From the NCBI GenBank assembly GCA_020543525.1, contig JAHYIO010000039.1, positions 992,001-1,056,000 of the forward strand: a stretch of 64,000 bases of DNA. The letters run 5' to 3'. The position numbers and the translations under genes are program-made. This document shows positions 48,361-60,895 of the stretch, piece after piece. Below the pieces are notes generated by a model. It made no database searches. It was not told where the DNA came from and saw only the letters and a program-made list of their open reading frames with translations. Position 1 is the first letter of the stretch; each line of letters starts with the position of its first letter. The DNA is from Coriolopsis trogii (taxonomy: Eukaryota; Basidiomycota; Agaricomycetes; Polyporales; Polyporaceae).

Positions 48361-49716
48361 ATGTTGCAACAACAACAGTCCATCCCTGCGCTGGCACTTC
48401 CAAATGATCCTCTTGTGCATGCAGTCTACAGTGCGCACATCATGTCTATGTCCATGGCAGGCCAAAACGCTACCCCGAATAGTATTATCGTCTCCCTTGT
48501 GAGTACACAACACACCCCAGCCACCAACCCGCACACTGACGCCGCACCCTAGGATTGCACGAGTATGGAGACCTCCGTCACCATGAAGTTCCCCGCCTTA
48601 CAACATGGTGTCATGGGCTCCCCGCCTTCCCCTGGTCCTTCGATGTGAGTTTCATGCAGAGATGTTGGCTCAGGCACTCACTTCCAGACAGGATGTCGAC
48701 CGCCGCACCAGAGGGACAATCTACAAGCCCAATAAACAACACGACTGCTCCTCACAATATCGGACAATGTGGTTCAACCTCAACATCGACATCGACGCCA
48801 TGCTCTCCCACCACGCCTTCACCGACCATTCGACGGGATGGCGCTATGTCGGACCAAGCGGCGCACACGGTGAAGCCTGAGCGCGCGCAGCCTCGAGACG
48901 AAGACGAAGAGATGGGCGACGAAGAGAACAATCGACAGAACGAGCCTCAAGTCAGGAAGAGCGGGGCCTCGGCAGCCAATCGAGGACCCGCTGCTGCCCC
49001 CGTTCCTACTTCGAGCATTGATCCCACCGCTCCAATTCGCACGCCCCCTGTAACCCAAAGACCTACCACGACCCCTGCGACTCCACGTCCGCTGCAAGAT
49101 CACTCCGCTAGAGCCAACGTCGCGGTACAGAACGAAGCCCGAACTGCCTGCCAAGCCAACAGGGACGCGGCGCTCGCACAGCGTATACCCAAGGTCGAGA
49201 AGCTCGAAGACCCAACAGGGTACGTCTCCCTTCGCTTTCACGTCATCACTGTCCTTCCTTTCCCCGTGCTCACCGCCCGATCTTTGTCACTGCCTTAGGA
49301 AGAACCTGCGCATCGATATCAAGACGTGCAAGATCCACGGCCTGAAGACGTTCACAACACGCTGGTACCACACCGCGTCCATGAAGCTTATCGAACGCCC
49401 GCGCGACGGCCTGCGCCCGTCGCACACGAACCTGTACGTGCACGAGTACGTGAACGAGGGCAAGCGCTGCTACCGCGTCTGGATGTGGGACGAGCCTCCC
49501 CGAGACAACCGACGCAGCCTGTTGCGCGCGACAGGCATGGGTGCGGGCGCGGCAGAGGAGAAGGGGAGGTGGATGCCTATCAGAAGGGGGTTTTATCACC
49601 CGGAGCTGGATGGGTATGTGCTCAACATTCACGACGATGGGAGGCCGGCGTGGGTGAAGGAGGCGTCGGCGAGGATTTATGCGAAGAACAGGCGTGCGAG
49701 GGTGATCCGAGGCTAG
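48361..49716 (+). CDS. Unknown family protein B (paired with the gene at 30.5 kb)
   Basis: Second member of the unrecognised family. Four exons mirror protein A: a leader ending NSIIVSL, exon 2 starting DCTSMETSVTMKF, a long Ser/Thr/Pro and charged exon 3, and the domain exon. Exon 3 starts after an intron whose acceptor is the second of two adjacent AGs, giving SMMSTAAPEG; it includes VKPERAQPRDEDEEMGDE. The domain reads NLRIDIKTCKIHGLKTF, TRWYHTASMKLIERP, NLYVHEYVNEGKR, YRVWMWDEPP, GRWMPIRRGFYHPELDGY, NIHDDGRPAWVKEASARIY and the tail KNRRARVIRG. Conserved with A: NLYxH, NEG, WM, GxxPxRxGxxHP, DGxPxWVxExSAR, basic tail. B has a longer middle loop. The invariant Trp, His and Pro positions look structural. 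Function unknown; a DNA- or RNA-binding role would be a guess. Confidence 0.7.
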
Positions 49717-50527
49717 CGGTGCCCAGTACTCGTGCACGTTCATCATCTTAGACGAGTGGTCTGCTTCGGCCTTAAAAGCGACTCTCACCATCATGGATGG
49801 ATTTCTGTGGGGTTTCAGTGCCCTGTTTGTTGTATTAGTAGTTTCGATGACTTGGGATGCATGGCTCTGGAGCCCTTGTTCGGCTTGTCCTTCGTCCTTG
49901 CGCGTGGATCGCTGCATACTTGACTTAGCCGCGGACCCCAAGTTGGCGGCTTACCTGAGATACCTAACCATTCCATGGTTCACCGCACATGCGCACGGTG
50001 AATTACGAACCTCCGCGTCTCTACATAACCGAGAAATCCTCTTCGACCTAGATATGCCTAGGTACCAGTCGAAGCGCATACAGCCAATATAGACAATCAG
50101 TGCCAATCCCGTCAAGCATTATTGTTTACCGGCCGATTGAAGTAATGCGATGGAGGTGTCTGTAGTATACCAGGTTATTTTCGCAGAGACAAGTTCTCCT
50201 CAGGCTATAAGCAGCCTCGTCAGTCGCATGGTTTGAATTTGACAAGTGCGTTACAGGAATTCTTCTGATGACTGTGGAGCTCGGATGTATGCATGAAGAG
50301 AATGCCCATTTCGAAATCGGAACCGAACACTGAGTTTTACAAGATAGATATCATAGGGAGAAAGCCGCTCCCAACCACCCAAGAGACCAGAGAATGCTTG
50401 CAGCAAGACGGACAGACAGAGGGATGAGGTAGCAATGTGGATACAGTCGGTGGTGGTCGAGATGCATACAAGATATGGATATACATACACATGGCAGGTC
50501 ATGGGGTAGGAAGTAGGGAAGAGGGAA
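49717..50527. other. Convergent intergenic region
   Basis: About 810 bases between two converging genes. Nothing recognisable beyond expected 3' UTR sequence. Confidence 0.4.
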
Positions 50528-52972
50528 TCAACCTCGCAGATCGACGATCTCCAGCGATAGGTCTTTCATCTGTACATGGCTATTGTCACAATCCTGTCAA
50601 CACAATCCACGCGTCAGTCCGCGCGAAAGGTCCACAGAAGATAAGAAGAGTACGAACGGTGTAGATGGGAACATCAGGGTGGGGGTGGAACGCCTCTTTG
50701 GCGTTGCAGTCGAGGATGGTCTGCAGACCTCCAGGGTCCGTCAGACGAAAGATGCCGAACCTGTGTGTGCGTGTGCTGTCAGCCCAGAACGTTCTCGATG
50801 CTATCACATAGAGAAGAAAACGCACTGCGGGGTGGAGGAAGGTGCGCAGACGACTGCGAAGGATTCGGGCAGCATGCGCTGGAAGCCAGAGTGGGTGTGC
50901 AGATCGACCGATGACATAAAACCTATAGTGCTCGTGTCAGCCTTCCTCGGGGCCACAGGGTGCGATGAAGCATGATACTGACATGACTGCGTCGGATGAG
51001 TATGTATCTGTCCCGATCACGGCGTAAGCTTTAGTGAGAGAAGAGGGAGCTGCGTAAAGGGAACTCACCCAGCCCAGAGTAATCAGATGCCGCTCCTCAG
51101 TGAACTGCAGCACGAGTTCCTCCTCGTCCATCATGCACGTGTCGCTCGTGGAGTGCTGCTTGGGGATCAAGAGCGTGGTCACGATGTACTTGCTCCCTTT
51201 GTCCTTGCCCAACAGCAGCCCGCACGTCTCGCGATTTTGTAGCGTATTGACGCGCGCGATAGAGAGGAACTTCGGAAGGCACTCACGCGGTAACTTGATG
51301 GTCCGCAGCTCATGCACCTGCGCATCCTTGGAGCTTCCTGGTACAATGCGTGCACTGGAGGAAGAGCCAGACGGTCGGTGTTGTGTGGTTGGAGGGGCCC
51401 GTGCGCCGGTCGGTGACGGGCCGCGTTGACTAAGGTATGACTGTGGATGAGGCTGGTAGGTGGCAGGCGGTCGATGGCTCTCCGGTACCGGCATATGAGT
51501 AGGGTATGGTGGAATCACCGGTGCCACGACCGGTGCGGATGGTGGTGGTAAATTGTGGTTGTATAGCCCGCTAGTGTGCGGTTTGGGTTCGAACAGAAGA
51601 GATGAGTCGGGCGTCTGAGAAAGAGAAGTAGATGCGAACATGGATTGAAGAGAGGGCACATAGCCCTGCTTCAGTTGATGCTGCGACATCAACGAGGGAT
51701 ACTTGATGGTCCCCAGCTCCGGCGGAGCTGGAGATGTTGTGGTGATAGGCGCAGGGTACGCAATGCTAAATTACCGTCAGCGTGCTTCGCACAGTTTCGC
51801 TTGATTGCACGCACCCAGGTGCCTGCTTTGCCTTAGGTGTCTGGTCAGGAACTCGTTGGCGACTCCAAGACGGCTTGGAACCTTCGACATCCGTTGACGA
51901 ATCTTCATCGTATTTTGACGGACTTTCCAGGGGCATGACATTGCTACTCCCAAACGATTCTGACGGACGAGATGGTTGGGGCGCATGCACAGAGCGCCCC
52001 GAGTGTCGAGGCACCTCAGGATCGGGCATCCGCATAGATGAGCTCGCCGCACTGGGTGGAGGTACGGGCGATGGTGTAGACCTCGTGATATCCCGCCTTG
52101 CTGCTCGCGCTGCTGCCTCTGCCTCCTGCTGTCGGCGGATGATACCATCCTGCTCCTGCCTGCGTTTGTCCTCCATAGCTCTACGTCTTCGATCTTCACG
52201 TTCAGACTCGCTCCTGCGCCACGCCTCTTCCTCGCGAGCCTGTCGCTCACGTTCCTCCACCTGACGGCGGATGTACTCCTCTTGCTTCCATATTTCTTCC
52301 CTACGCATCGCCTCCCTTGCCTCCCGGGCGCGCTCCTCCTCCCGAGTGCCCGCCGAGGTCGGTCGACTTGAGCCGGGACTCGAACGCTGACTTGCTTGCC
52401 ATTGCTCATAGCGGTCTACAAGTATCGGCTTGAGTTGACTGAGGTTGTCTAGGATGTCTTGACCGTTCTAGATCATGCCAGGAGTCAGCATTGAATTCTT
52501 GCGTGTATAGGATGTCCATCTTATACACAACTAGAAGCGCCAGAGCTAGCAGGTCACGATGCTATCCATACACGCTAGATATGCGCGTAGCACGGGGGTG
52601 GAGCCTGTCCAAGGGTTGCAGATGTGACTTGGATAGATAGGGACTCACCATTCCAAGATTATGTCGCTGATCGGCATTCAAGAGAGTCTGGTATTCGCTA
52701 TGTGTTGGGAGCTTCTCGAGGACGATCGTGGCAGCCTTGGCATACTCAACGAACGCGGCTTCATACTGCCTCTTCTGCACAAACGACTCTGCAGTCCTGC
52801 GAGCCTTCTCAGCGGTGCGCAGCCAGTGTTTGAGGCCCTTGCTAGGATCCCAGAGGTTCTCCTGGGCTTGCGCGGCTAGTTCGGCAATTGTGGCAGGGCG
52901 ATAGTAGCCAGGTTGGGAAGAACTTGGGCCCGCTTCGTGAGGAGAATGCGACGAGTGTTCAGCAGAACTCAT
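50528..52972 (-). CDS. AMSH/Sst2-type JAMM deubiquitinase
   Basis: Endosomal zinc metalloprotease that cleaves Lys63-linked ubiquitin chains on cargo at the ESCRT machinery. The N-terminal region ([52 protein letters not shown]) is the MIT/USP8-dimer domain. A long Arg/Glu/Gln coiled coil follows, then a Pro/Ser-rich linker. The catalytic JAMM domain begins near [17 protein letters not shown]; its ligands are Glu in [11 protein letters not shown], His-Thr-His in [10 protein letters not shown] and Asp in [14 protein letters not shown]. The AMSH-specific second zinc region continues as [13 protein letters not shown] and [11 protein letters not shown]. The HTHP and SSVDLHTHS halves join only after splicing a 59-nt intron, which preserves the motif exactly. 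About eight introns. The start at 52972 ([10 protein letters not shown]) is the first ATG before the conserved domain. Confidence 0.9.
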
Positions 52973-53981
52973 GGTGGATGATGAGAGAAGGAGGACAAGG
53001 AGGTGAAGCAGTCGCCAGGCCGTGGCCTTCTCGGCGGTACCGCCGCAGTCTGAGCTCGACCTCCGTCTCCCATATCGGGCAGCAGTCATTGGCTTACGTC
53101 AGCGGTATAGACGCTCGCCATTAAGGCAGGGCCGGACTTTGGCCGTACTTAGCTTCAAGCTAAACTATATAATGTCATCGGCGATAAGGAAACTGTCCGC
53201 GCTTTTGCTGCTCGTTCTCGTGCGATGAGGCATCTGTCCCAACTTAAATCCAGGGACTTCCCCGCCCAACCGTTCTCTCTCAAACTCGATATATAGCACT
53301 ATTGTGCTGCACGTACACTGGGAAAAATACTGGTTTCCTCCAACACTTTCTGAATTCCCCCCCATTCGTATGCTTTCTCTCCCCCTTGGTTTACGGCGCT
53401 TCCATATCCCCACCTTCCCGCGCCTCCTGCTACGACTCCTGATATGGTAATGCGACCTATTCCCTCAGTTTGTTCGTACTCTGTGTTCACGTCCATTTTC
53501 CTCCTTTCTCTCTCCAATCGTATTTTTGCTATGCTCTGAGGCATGTACCATGTACGAATATGACCTTGTGTATATGCAGGGGGGGACGTGTAGGTCTGTG
53601 GATTTAAGTTGGGACCGAATCCTAATCCCTTTAGGGCGCTATTCTCTTCCGCTTAGGACAGAAGCGCCAGAACAACGGGACTGATAATACATCCAGTAAT
53701 TCCGTGAATATATTTTCGCTAGACATATAGCTTATTCCTGCTTGACCGTAAGCCACTTCAAAATGACAGTTATCTAATCCAGGATGACATTAACCAGTCT
53801 TGCTAGCTTCAATCCAGCAGTGCTTGGAGTCTCTGAGTCTGCGTCTCTAATCTCCCCCCTCGCTCCCTCAACCAGTCCGCTCTTTACTCCTGCCAGCTGC
53901 GACGTCGACCGGGCGTCGAACGCACCGTCTCAAGTCGACGCCCCCTTGCTTTCTTACAATCTCTCGCGGACACGGAGCATC
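52973..53981. promoter_or_regulatory. Divergent intergenic region
   Basis: About 1 kb between AMSH and the GT90 gene. AT-rich patches occur at 53163-53171 (ctatataat), 53290-53295 (atatat) and 53701-53735. An in-frame ATG at 53784 could extend the downstream protein by 66 residues. No separate gene supported. Confidence 0.4.
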
Positions 53982-56900
53982 ATGTACGAAGGTCTCACCG
54001 TCCAGAAGAAGGGTCTTCTCTTCTTCACCGCGGTCGTCATCGTTTTTATGCAAGGCGGTCTCTGGTCAGCGCACCGACACAGCGTAGACAACTTTCCCGA
54101 CAATGCGCTCCTCTCCACGACCGCCCGCTACGTCCCCTTCAAGAAGGCTGACACGCGACCGACACTCAAGGAACATCCCATACCCAAGCTCATGGCCAAC
54201 GCGGAGGCCGAGTTTCGCGACATACTATCAAGACAGAGTCAGACATTGGAGGCGGCCGTCAAGGAGTATGAGCGCAGATACAACAGGAAACCTCCACGCG
54301 GATTCGATGACTGGTGGAGGTTCGCGCGTAATAACAGCGTGCTCATGATTGACGAATACGACAACATCGAAGAAGACCTCGCGCCTTTCCGGGAGATGTC
54401 TGCGGAGCAACTGCGATGGCGGGCTTCATTGGTATGTCACGTCCTCTGACCGACAGCCACGGCCTGTGCTTAGTGCTTGTAGGCGGGTTACCTGCCCTTC
54501 GTGGACCTCGTCCGCGTACAAGACGGCAATGCGACCGCTGTAAACATCATCGAAGGGGACGAGAGTGAAGACGTCAGCGCGCGAGCGAGGGGATTCTTGT
54601 CGATTGTAAAGACATTCGAAAACAAGGTGAGTCTCGATTCACGCCCGCATAGTGCTGTCATTATAGCAGTCTAGTCGCTGTGCGAGTCCTAGTGTCGTGT
54701 TTTACGCTTTTGGGGAACGAGCGGCGCGTACGCGGACTAGCCACTTGCGCTGCATGCTATGAATCGCACACAAGTTGCAGGGCCATCCCAAACACGATGC
54801 GCGTGGGCGGAGTGCATACATGCGTCTTGTCCATTCAACATGTACATCTGCTTCCTCGTAGGAGACCTCATTCGCTCCCGTTGCCATGGGGCTGCCGCCT
54901 CTCATCTCATCTCATCTCATCTCTGCGTCAGTTCCCCCTTCTCGCGTCGGGGACAAGGAGGCTCTCTGCCAAAGATAATTGACCATAAAGCCGCGACTTG
55001 TGGAAGTCTTCTCCGTTGCGCATGCCCAAATCAGGCAGTAGTGCTAAACGACACACGAGAAGGCGACGCCATCTTTTTGCTGCTGCTTCTTCTCTCAAAG
55101 CGCGCAGCAATCCTTTTCGCGTATCTGCCATGTTTTGTGGTCAGAACATGGCAGACCGCCCGACGTTGCTGCGTGTCCTAGGGCGAAAAAGCAGAGAAAA
55201 GACGCGAGCCTCACACACTGCGTTCCGATTCTTCCACGTCCTATCCTATCTCCTGTGCCGGCCAGACATTGCGTATAGCTTGCAAAGCCAACCATTGGCC
55301 AGAAGGCGTACTCTTCGTCGCCCGTATGTAACAGTTTTCTGACATGCATTCGTCATAGCTCCCAGACCTGATCTTTCCTATCAACGCAATGGCTGAGGGC
55401 CGTATCCTCGTACCATGGCAACTACGGGGGCAGTCAAACATCTCTACACAGCTTGGCATCGGTGGGTGCGACTCTGAACCCGTGAACGTCGTTGACTGTC
55501 TGACAAGTGCACAGACGCCGTGCGCGAAGAACTGAGCGGCATCCGGTACCCTGACTGGCATGGTGAAGGGAACGTATGGGAAGCCTACCGTAGGACCTGC
55601 GAGCCTGGGACTGCTGGACGTCGACTATTCAGCTCATTTCGCGCATCTTCCACTAACAAAACGAGCCAACTGGCGGCACGGAATGAAGAGTTCGTCTTCG
55701 CGCGAGGCACCGCCGGCAACTACACCTTCTGTACGAACCCATGGGCACATTATAACCAGGGTCATTTCTTCTCCGATTGGCGCACGATTGCAGCTGCCTT
55801 CCCTATGTTCTCTCCAGCAAAGGCGCCAGGGTATCTGGATATCCGGATACCGAGTCACTACTATTATGCGCAAACGCGTCGCTATACATATGGTTGGGAC
55901 TCGGTCAACCTGCAACTCAAGGAGGTGGACGACATGGAGACTCCATGGGAAGAGAAGAGCGACAAGGTCTTCTGGCGGGGTGCTTCGACAGGCGGAGGTA
56001 GCTCGCCTCCCGGCTTCGCAGCACAGTACCAACGTCATAGGTCGGTCCTCCGCTCCGGACGTATGCTGTCACCCTACTCACCTTACCCTGACCGCAGGTT
56101 CGTGCGTCTGGCGAGCGATCGGTCTTCCATCAACCGCACGATCGTATTCGCAGACCCGCCCGGATCAGCGAATTACATCTACACCGACGTCCCCGCATCG
56201 CAGCTAAACAAGGAGATCATGGATGTCGCGTTCGTCAAGGTCGTTGGCGCGGAGAACTATCCGGGGGGACTGGATGCGCTCGTGCAGACCCACCGTGTGG
56301 ATGACGGAGGCGTGAATTTGGGGGACCACTGGAAGCACAAATACATCGTGGACCTGGACGGGATGGGGTACTCTGGACGCTTCTTCTCCTTCATGGAGTC
56401 CGATAGCGCAGTGCTGAAAGCCACTGTCTACCGGGAGTTCTTCTCGGATTGGATCAAGCCTTGGTGCGTCATTCTTTCGTAAGGCTTGTTGAGCCAGCCG
56501 TGCCCCCTTCGTCTTCGGACCGGTGACAGATGGGGAGGAGTGAGATCCTGGTAGCGGGGCAGACTACACAGCCTTTCTCTTCAACCTCAACACCTGGAAC
56601 TGGTAGCGGCGTGACCGGCTGGTTTTAGAACCGTGTGTGCTGATTATGTGCTGACGTATTCTCTGCCCTTCGGTGTACAGGTTGCACTACATCCCGTTAT
56701 CCCAATCATACTCGGAAATTTACAACATCCATGCGTTCTTTTCAGGGGCAACGGATTCGACACTTCTCGCCGCTAATGCGACAGCACTCTACATGCCTCC
56801 GGACAAGCGGAAGACGATAGACGGCGATCGGAGACTAAGACGGATTGCACGTGCGGGGAAGCAGTGGAAGCGCACCATTGGGCGGCGCGTGGATATGGAA

Positions 56901-57342
56901 GGTACGTACCTTCGCTCTATTACACCCATGTGAGGTGTTCTCGTATCCGAGTATGCATGGATGTGCCCTACAACGCTGCCTACGCGAGCGGGCGGTCACG
57001 CGCGTTCTGCAGGTTCTCGACCGTAGCTCTCTGAGGGTGACGTTAGGGCCAGACGGCCCTCCCATGGGTAGTCCTCGTTAGTTGCGTAAAGGGCCTTTCT
57101 CCATTCAACCAGTGGCATAACGAGGCACCACCATGTCCCTGGGTCGGAATGATTTACCATACCGGGTCCTTGAAGTACTACCCTCTTCTCTTGTCCTCGT
57201 TGCGCGTACCGCACCTTCGCACATTGCCAAAGAGTGACTGCTGACGTGCCTCTTCATTCCCGCAGCATACGTATACCGCTTGTGCTTGGAGTACGCACGG
57301 CTGTGGTCGGATGACCAGGACGCCATGAGCTTCAGGCTATGA
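53982..57342 (+). CDS. CAP10/GT90 glycosyltransferase
   Basis: Golgi type II membrane glycosyltransferase of family GT90 (CAP10 group; characterised members are xylosyl- or glucosyltransferases in capsule, wall glycan or protein glycosylation). The start at 53982 gives a short tail and an anchor helix (GLLFFTAVVIVFMQGGLW). The stem includes RYVPFKKADTRPTLKEHP. The catalytic part carries RPPRGFDDWW-like KPPRGFDDWWRFARNN, FPINAMAEGRILVPW, HFFSDWRTIAAAFPMFS, DKVFWRGASTGGG, then HKYIVDLDGMGYSGRF, YREFFSDWIKPWLHY and IPLSQSYSEIY. The last exon ends LWSDDQDAMSFRL. About eight introns; one (54627-55358) is 732 nt long, and another (about 56465-56680) about 215 nt. A start at 53784 is also in frame but would place a Ser-rich leader before the anchor. 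Confidence 0.85.
54901..54920. repeat. Pentanucleotide microsatellite
   Basis: Four perfect ctcat units inside the 732-nt intron of the GT90 gene. Confidence 0.8.
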
Positions 57343-58886
57343 GACGTGCGGGATCATGCGCGCGGCTCTTCACTTGCTGTGGCTCAGCCACTTCACGCCC
57401 TTTGATAGAGCCTTTATGGGCCACTTGCGCAAACGGCACTGCAGCCACGCATGCTTTACATATGCTTCTGGGGTTTGAGGGGACCTTCACACCATAGAGA
57501 TACTGTAGGATGTACTACTACCAACCGCTCACCTCACCACGATCGTAAATATAGAACTCCTGGTAATCGCATGCAGTCGAGAGAAGAGAAGAGAGGACGA
57601 GATCTCCAGGCCGGAGCCCCAGACCCCGCTGATCCTCTCGGGAAGGATAGGCTGGCGCTCGAGGGAACTTTGAGCGGGCAAGGTTGCCAGCGGCCACTCA
57701 ATCTACTCTCCTACGCCTCCTACGCCACAAACCACCCTGGCCACAGATACCCCCGTCGTCAGCAGCCCCACACATCCCATCCTCGTCAGAACCCTGCGTC
57801 TATCTGACTCGACAGCGGGCTTTGCGCGCAGTTGCAGATTCATCGTCCCCGCCCGAGATGGTATCGTGCGCACACATGCCTATCTCCAAACTTCATCCGC
57901 GAGATGAGAAAATATGGGAGGCAGTCGTCAGGACTTTCTCCGGGTCAAGAACCACGTCGAGATTCAGACACAGCTCGGATTGCATGGGAACCGCCCTGCT
58001 GCAACCAGTGGGCCCGAGTGTGGCAGCCCGAGCGATAGATCTTCTGCGCGACCACGCCGCTGCCGCGTGTTGGTCGCGCGAAGACCCCGCCGGCTTCCCC
58101 TTGCAGGGCTGCGCTGCCAGGGCGTGGAGCTCTGGCTTGGGGCTGTGAGATCGCCCTCCGTCGCCGGAGCGGTCTGGACTGGGGGGAAGGTAGGAAGGGC
58201 TCTCAACTGCTCTTTAGCGAGAGGTGATCTCGTTATACGGACGTACGGCTGCTGCATGCTGACTTTTTGCCTAGGAACGAGCAGGGTCTAGCTGTGTCCC
58301 GTCGCCTCGGCCGGGTTATGGATGTGGCCCGTTCAGGCTCAGCTGCTGAGCAACGCACGCACCGGGCGGCAGCGCACATCCTCGGGGACATGCTCAGCAG
58401 CACGGATACGCAGCTGCTATCGTGGAACAATCGAATCGTGTGCGCAATCGCGATCACGGTCAGTGCCAGGTCCCTATGTGCCATTGGGTGAAAATGGTCC
58501 GGGTGGTGATGTCCCATCTGAGAAAACACGCTGCTCGAGCGTGGTCGAAGATATGATCGCGCTCTTTTTTGTGTGTTCTGCGGACTTCTGCGGCAGCTGT
58601 CGTCATAAGACCTAGAAGTCCGCGAGACGCGCCCTTTCCAGCCTGATATACAGCCCAAAAGCTGCGAGCCCGGTCGTGCTCCCGCCTCGCACTCGCATCC
58701 TAGTATTCATTGTAGTTGCTGGACGCCTCCCGGTCCTGCCCTCCTCTCTGCGCCGCCCCCCCCACGCTCGTCTCTGTTCGTTCCCTGTACTCCCTGACGG
58801 CCCACGCCATTCTGTGCATCTACTCGAATACCCTCATACCCCGCCTCTCAGACTGCAAAACTAGCTTACTTGTGCAAGATACGACA
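57343..58886. other. Intergenic region without a supported gene
   Basis: About 1.5 kb. The frame at 57684-58148 begins with ATG but looks unstructured and lacks family resemblance. A pyrimidine-rich stretch (about 58710-58850) precedes the next gene and probably belongs to its promoter or leader. Confidence 0.4.
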
Positions 58887-60443
58887 ATGCCTCCTTCAAC
58901 GATCTCCAGCATGTCCTCCCCTACACCCAGTCGGTACCCTGATCTTCCCGTCCCACGCACGCAGAGCGTGTCCGAGTTTGAGGTCGAGCAGCGCGTTTCC
59001 GGAAAGACGCCCTATACCCCAAGCAAACCCAGGAGAAGAGCCTCCGACCCCGAGTACGACAGTCAGGCAGCCTATCGTGCAGCGATAGCGGCGATCGTCA
59101 GCGCAAAGTCGCGGCCGTTCGCAGTCTCGGGACGGGTGCCCATGGACCCGACGCACCTTACATTGTTCTTCCGGTCAAAGGTGTGTCCTTCGTTCCCTTA
59201 TGCTCGTCGTCGCAGGCTGATGATGGTGCTCCTGTTGCTATCAGAGTGCGATCTCCTACGCATTGGACTTCCCTATCGATGTCGATGTTGATATGCCCCC
59301 CGCGCTGGACATGCTCATTTCGACCTGCTTGCCCCATCCATCGATGAATGGATACGCGGAAAGCGAAACACTGTTCTATCCTCCCAATCTACCCCTCACC
59401 GCGACACTCGAGCTTGCGAACCATCCCATCCTCGACGCGGTCCGCAACACGCTCTTCCCCCAGCTTCCTGTCGGGCATTACCTGACGGTCGTCCGAGATA
59501 AACTCGAGATCTGGCCGAAAGGGAACGCGATCACCATCCAAACCCGTCCACTCGATAACCGGGTGGCAACGATTCTCGTGACACTGCCTGTCAAGTTCCG
59601 CGGGGGCTCGCTTGTCGTGCGGAGCGTGGACGGTACAGAAGAGAAGTTCTACGGACGGGGAGGGAAGGGCGGCGATCTGGAGTGGACCGCGTTCATGTCG
59701 GACTGCGACTACGAGATCCAGCCGGTGCGGAGCGGATGCAGGATAACGCTCTCGTATGCCGTGCAGCTCAAGTCCTTTGGGCCTGCGGGCATCCAACCGG
59801 ATCCGCTCATCACGCCGAGCGACCAGTTCCTGGACATGCTGTCCCCGGTGCTCAACATGTCGCGTGGTCGTAGGATCGCGTTCTACCTCACGGGCGAATA
59901 TGGTGTCAACCCTGGCGAGGTACTGGCGGAGTCGCTTGTACCAAGTGTGAGTTGTCATCTCCGTTGTCTTCTGCGCTTGTTGCTGATATATGTCCACAGT
60001 TGAAGGGCGGTGACTCGGTACTTTACCACGCGTTGAAGCTGTACAAGCTCGCGCCGGAGCTCCGCTGGACAGCGGGAGGGTACGTCTGGCCTGTCGACCA
60101 GACGGTCGAGATCGTCAACGAGGGTCCAGATAGCCCGACCGCGTCCGTGGGCCGGCAATCCTCTTCAGGGTTCAGCATGGGCTCCCGAGGCATGCAGATG
60201 CCACCTATCCGCGGACCGTTCAGCTCCTCCGCCTCAGAACCTGGGGAGGACGAGGTGGACGACATCCGGCACAAGGTCATCAAAAGCGGCGCGATCCTTA
60301 TGGCGGAGACGGACATCCAGATCTTGACGGACCACATCACCTTCCCTGGTGTCGTGTCGCGAGAGAAGGTGCCCTTCGTGTCGGGGATGGGTGAGATGGA
60401 GAAGCTGGTGGTGAATGTGTTGATGGTCGTGTATGTTCCCTGA
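58887..60443 (+). CDS. 2OG-Fe(II) oxygenase-like protein with lost metal ligands
   Basis: The fold is recognisable from the strand pattern of fungal 2OG-Fe(II) dioxygenases of the prolyl-hydroxylase type: VVRDKLEIWPKG, then ATILVTLPVKFRGGSLVVRS, WTAFMSDCDYEIQPV and SGCRITLSYAV. In active relatives the strand before LVVTLP carries HxD and the next strand carries SDxEHEV. Here the corresponding positions read QTR and SDCDYEI, so both His and the Asp seem replaced. The Arg that binds 2-oxoglutarate (SGxR) is kept. After an intron (about 59949-59999) the C-terminal part is less conserved and Ser-rich (QSSSGFSMGSRGMQ). Earlier intron about 59180-59245. The stop in MVVYVP at 60439-60441 may be real or may be a missed last intron (a GT donor lies there). 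The start at 58887 follows a pyrimidine-rich leader. Catalysis is doubtful. Confidence 0.6.
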
Positions 60444-60895
60444 CCTCCGCGTTTGGTTTTTTATTCTTGGTGCTACTTGCTGTCTTGCTTTCTCTGGCTT
60501 GCCATTGTGGACATGTTGTATTACTAGCAGTGTATCATATGCCCACCTCGTCGCGTAATATTCAAGTCTCTGCCGGGTCTTGACATCGCGTTTCGAATAA
60601 CATGCATGTTGGATTGTCCCGAGTCCGCCTACAGTGGTGTGGAGGGAGGTAAGGTCTGCAGGCCGTGGCTAGACGCTGAGGTGAGCTGGCGGCCCGGAGA
60701 AGCGCTGGCCAATCAGCGAGGGGGAAATTGGGAAAGCCAATCAACGGAGTGCGGTTACACTCGGCGAAAGCCGGAGTTTGGTCATCGTGTTGGACGGCGA
60801 GCGCGTCGTCTTCCATCCTTTCCTCGTCGTGAGCACTCCGCCGACGGGCGCACTCTCTACTGCTCTTTCTCCCTCTCTCCTACTCGGCGGAAGCC
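60444..60895. promoter_or_regulatory. Promoter region of the complex I subunit
   Basis: About 450 bases between same-strand genes, with a pyrimidine-rich stretch (about 60855-60890) just before the start codon. No TATA box evident. Confidence 0.4.

Noticed and set aside
53784..53981. Upstream in-frame ATG of the GT90 gene
   Set aside because: It would put a 66-residue Ser-rich leader before the anchor helix; the ATG at 53982 gives the usual short-tail type II topology. Kept only as an alternative.
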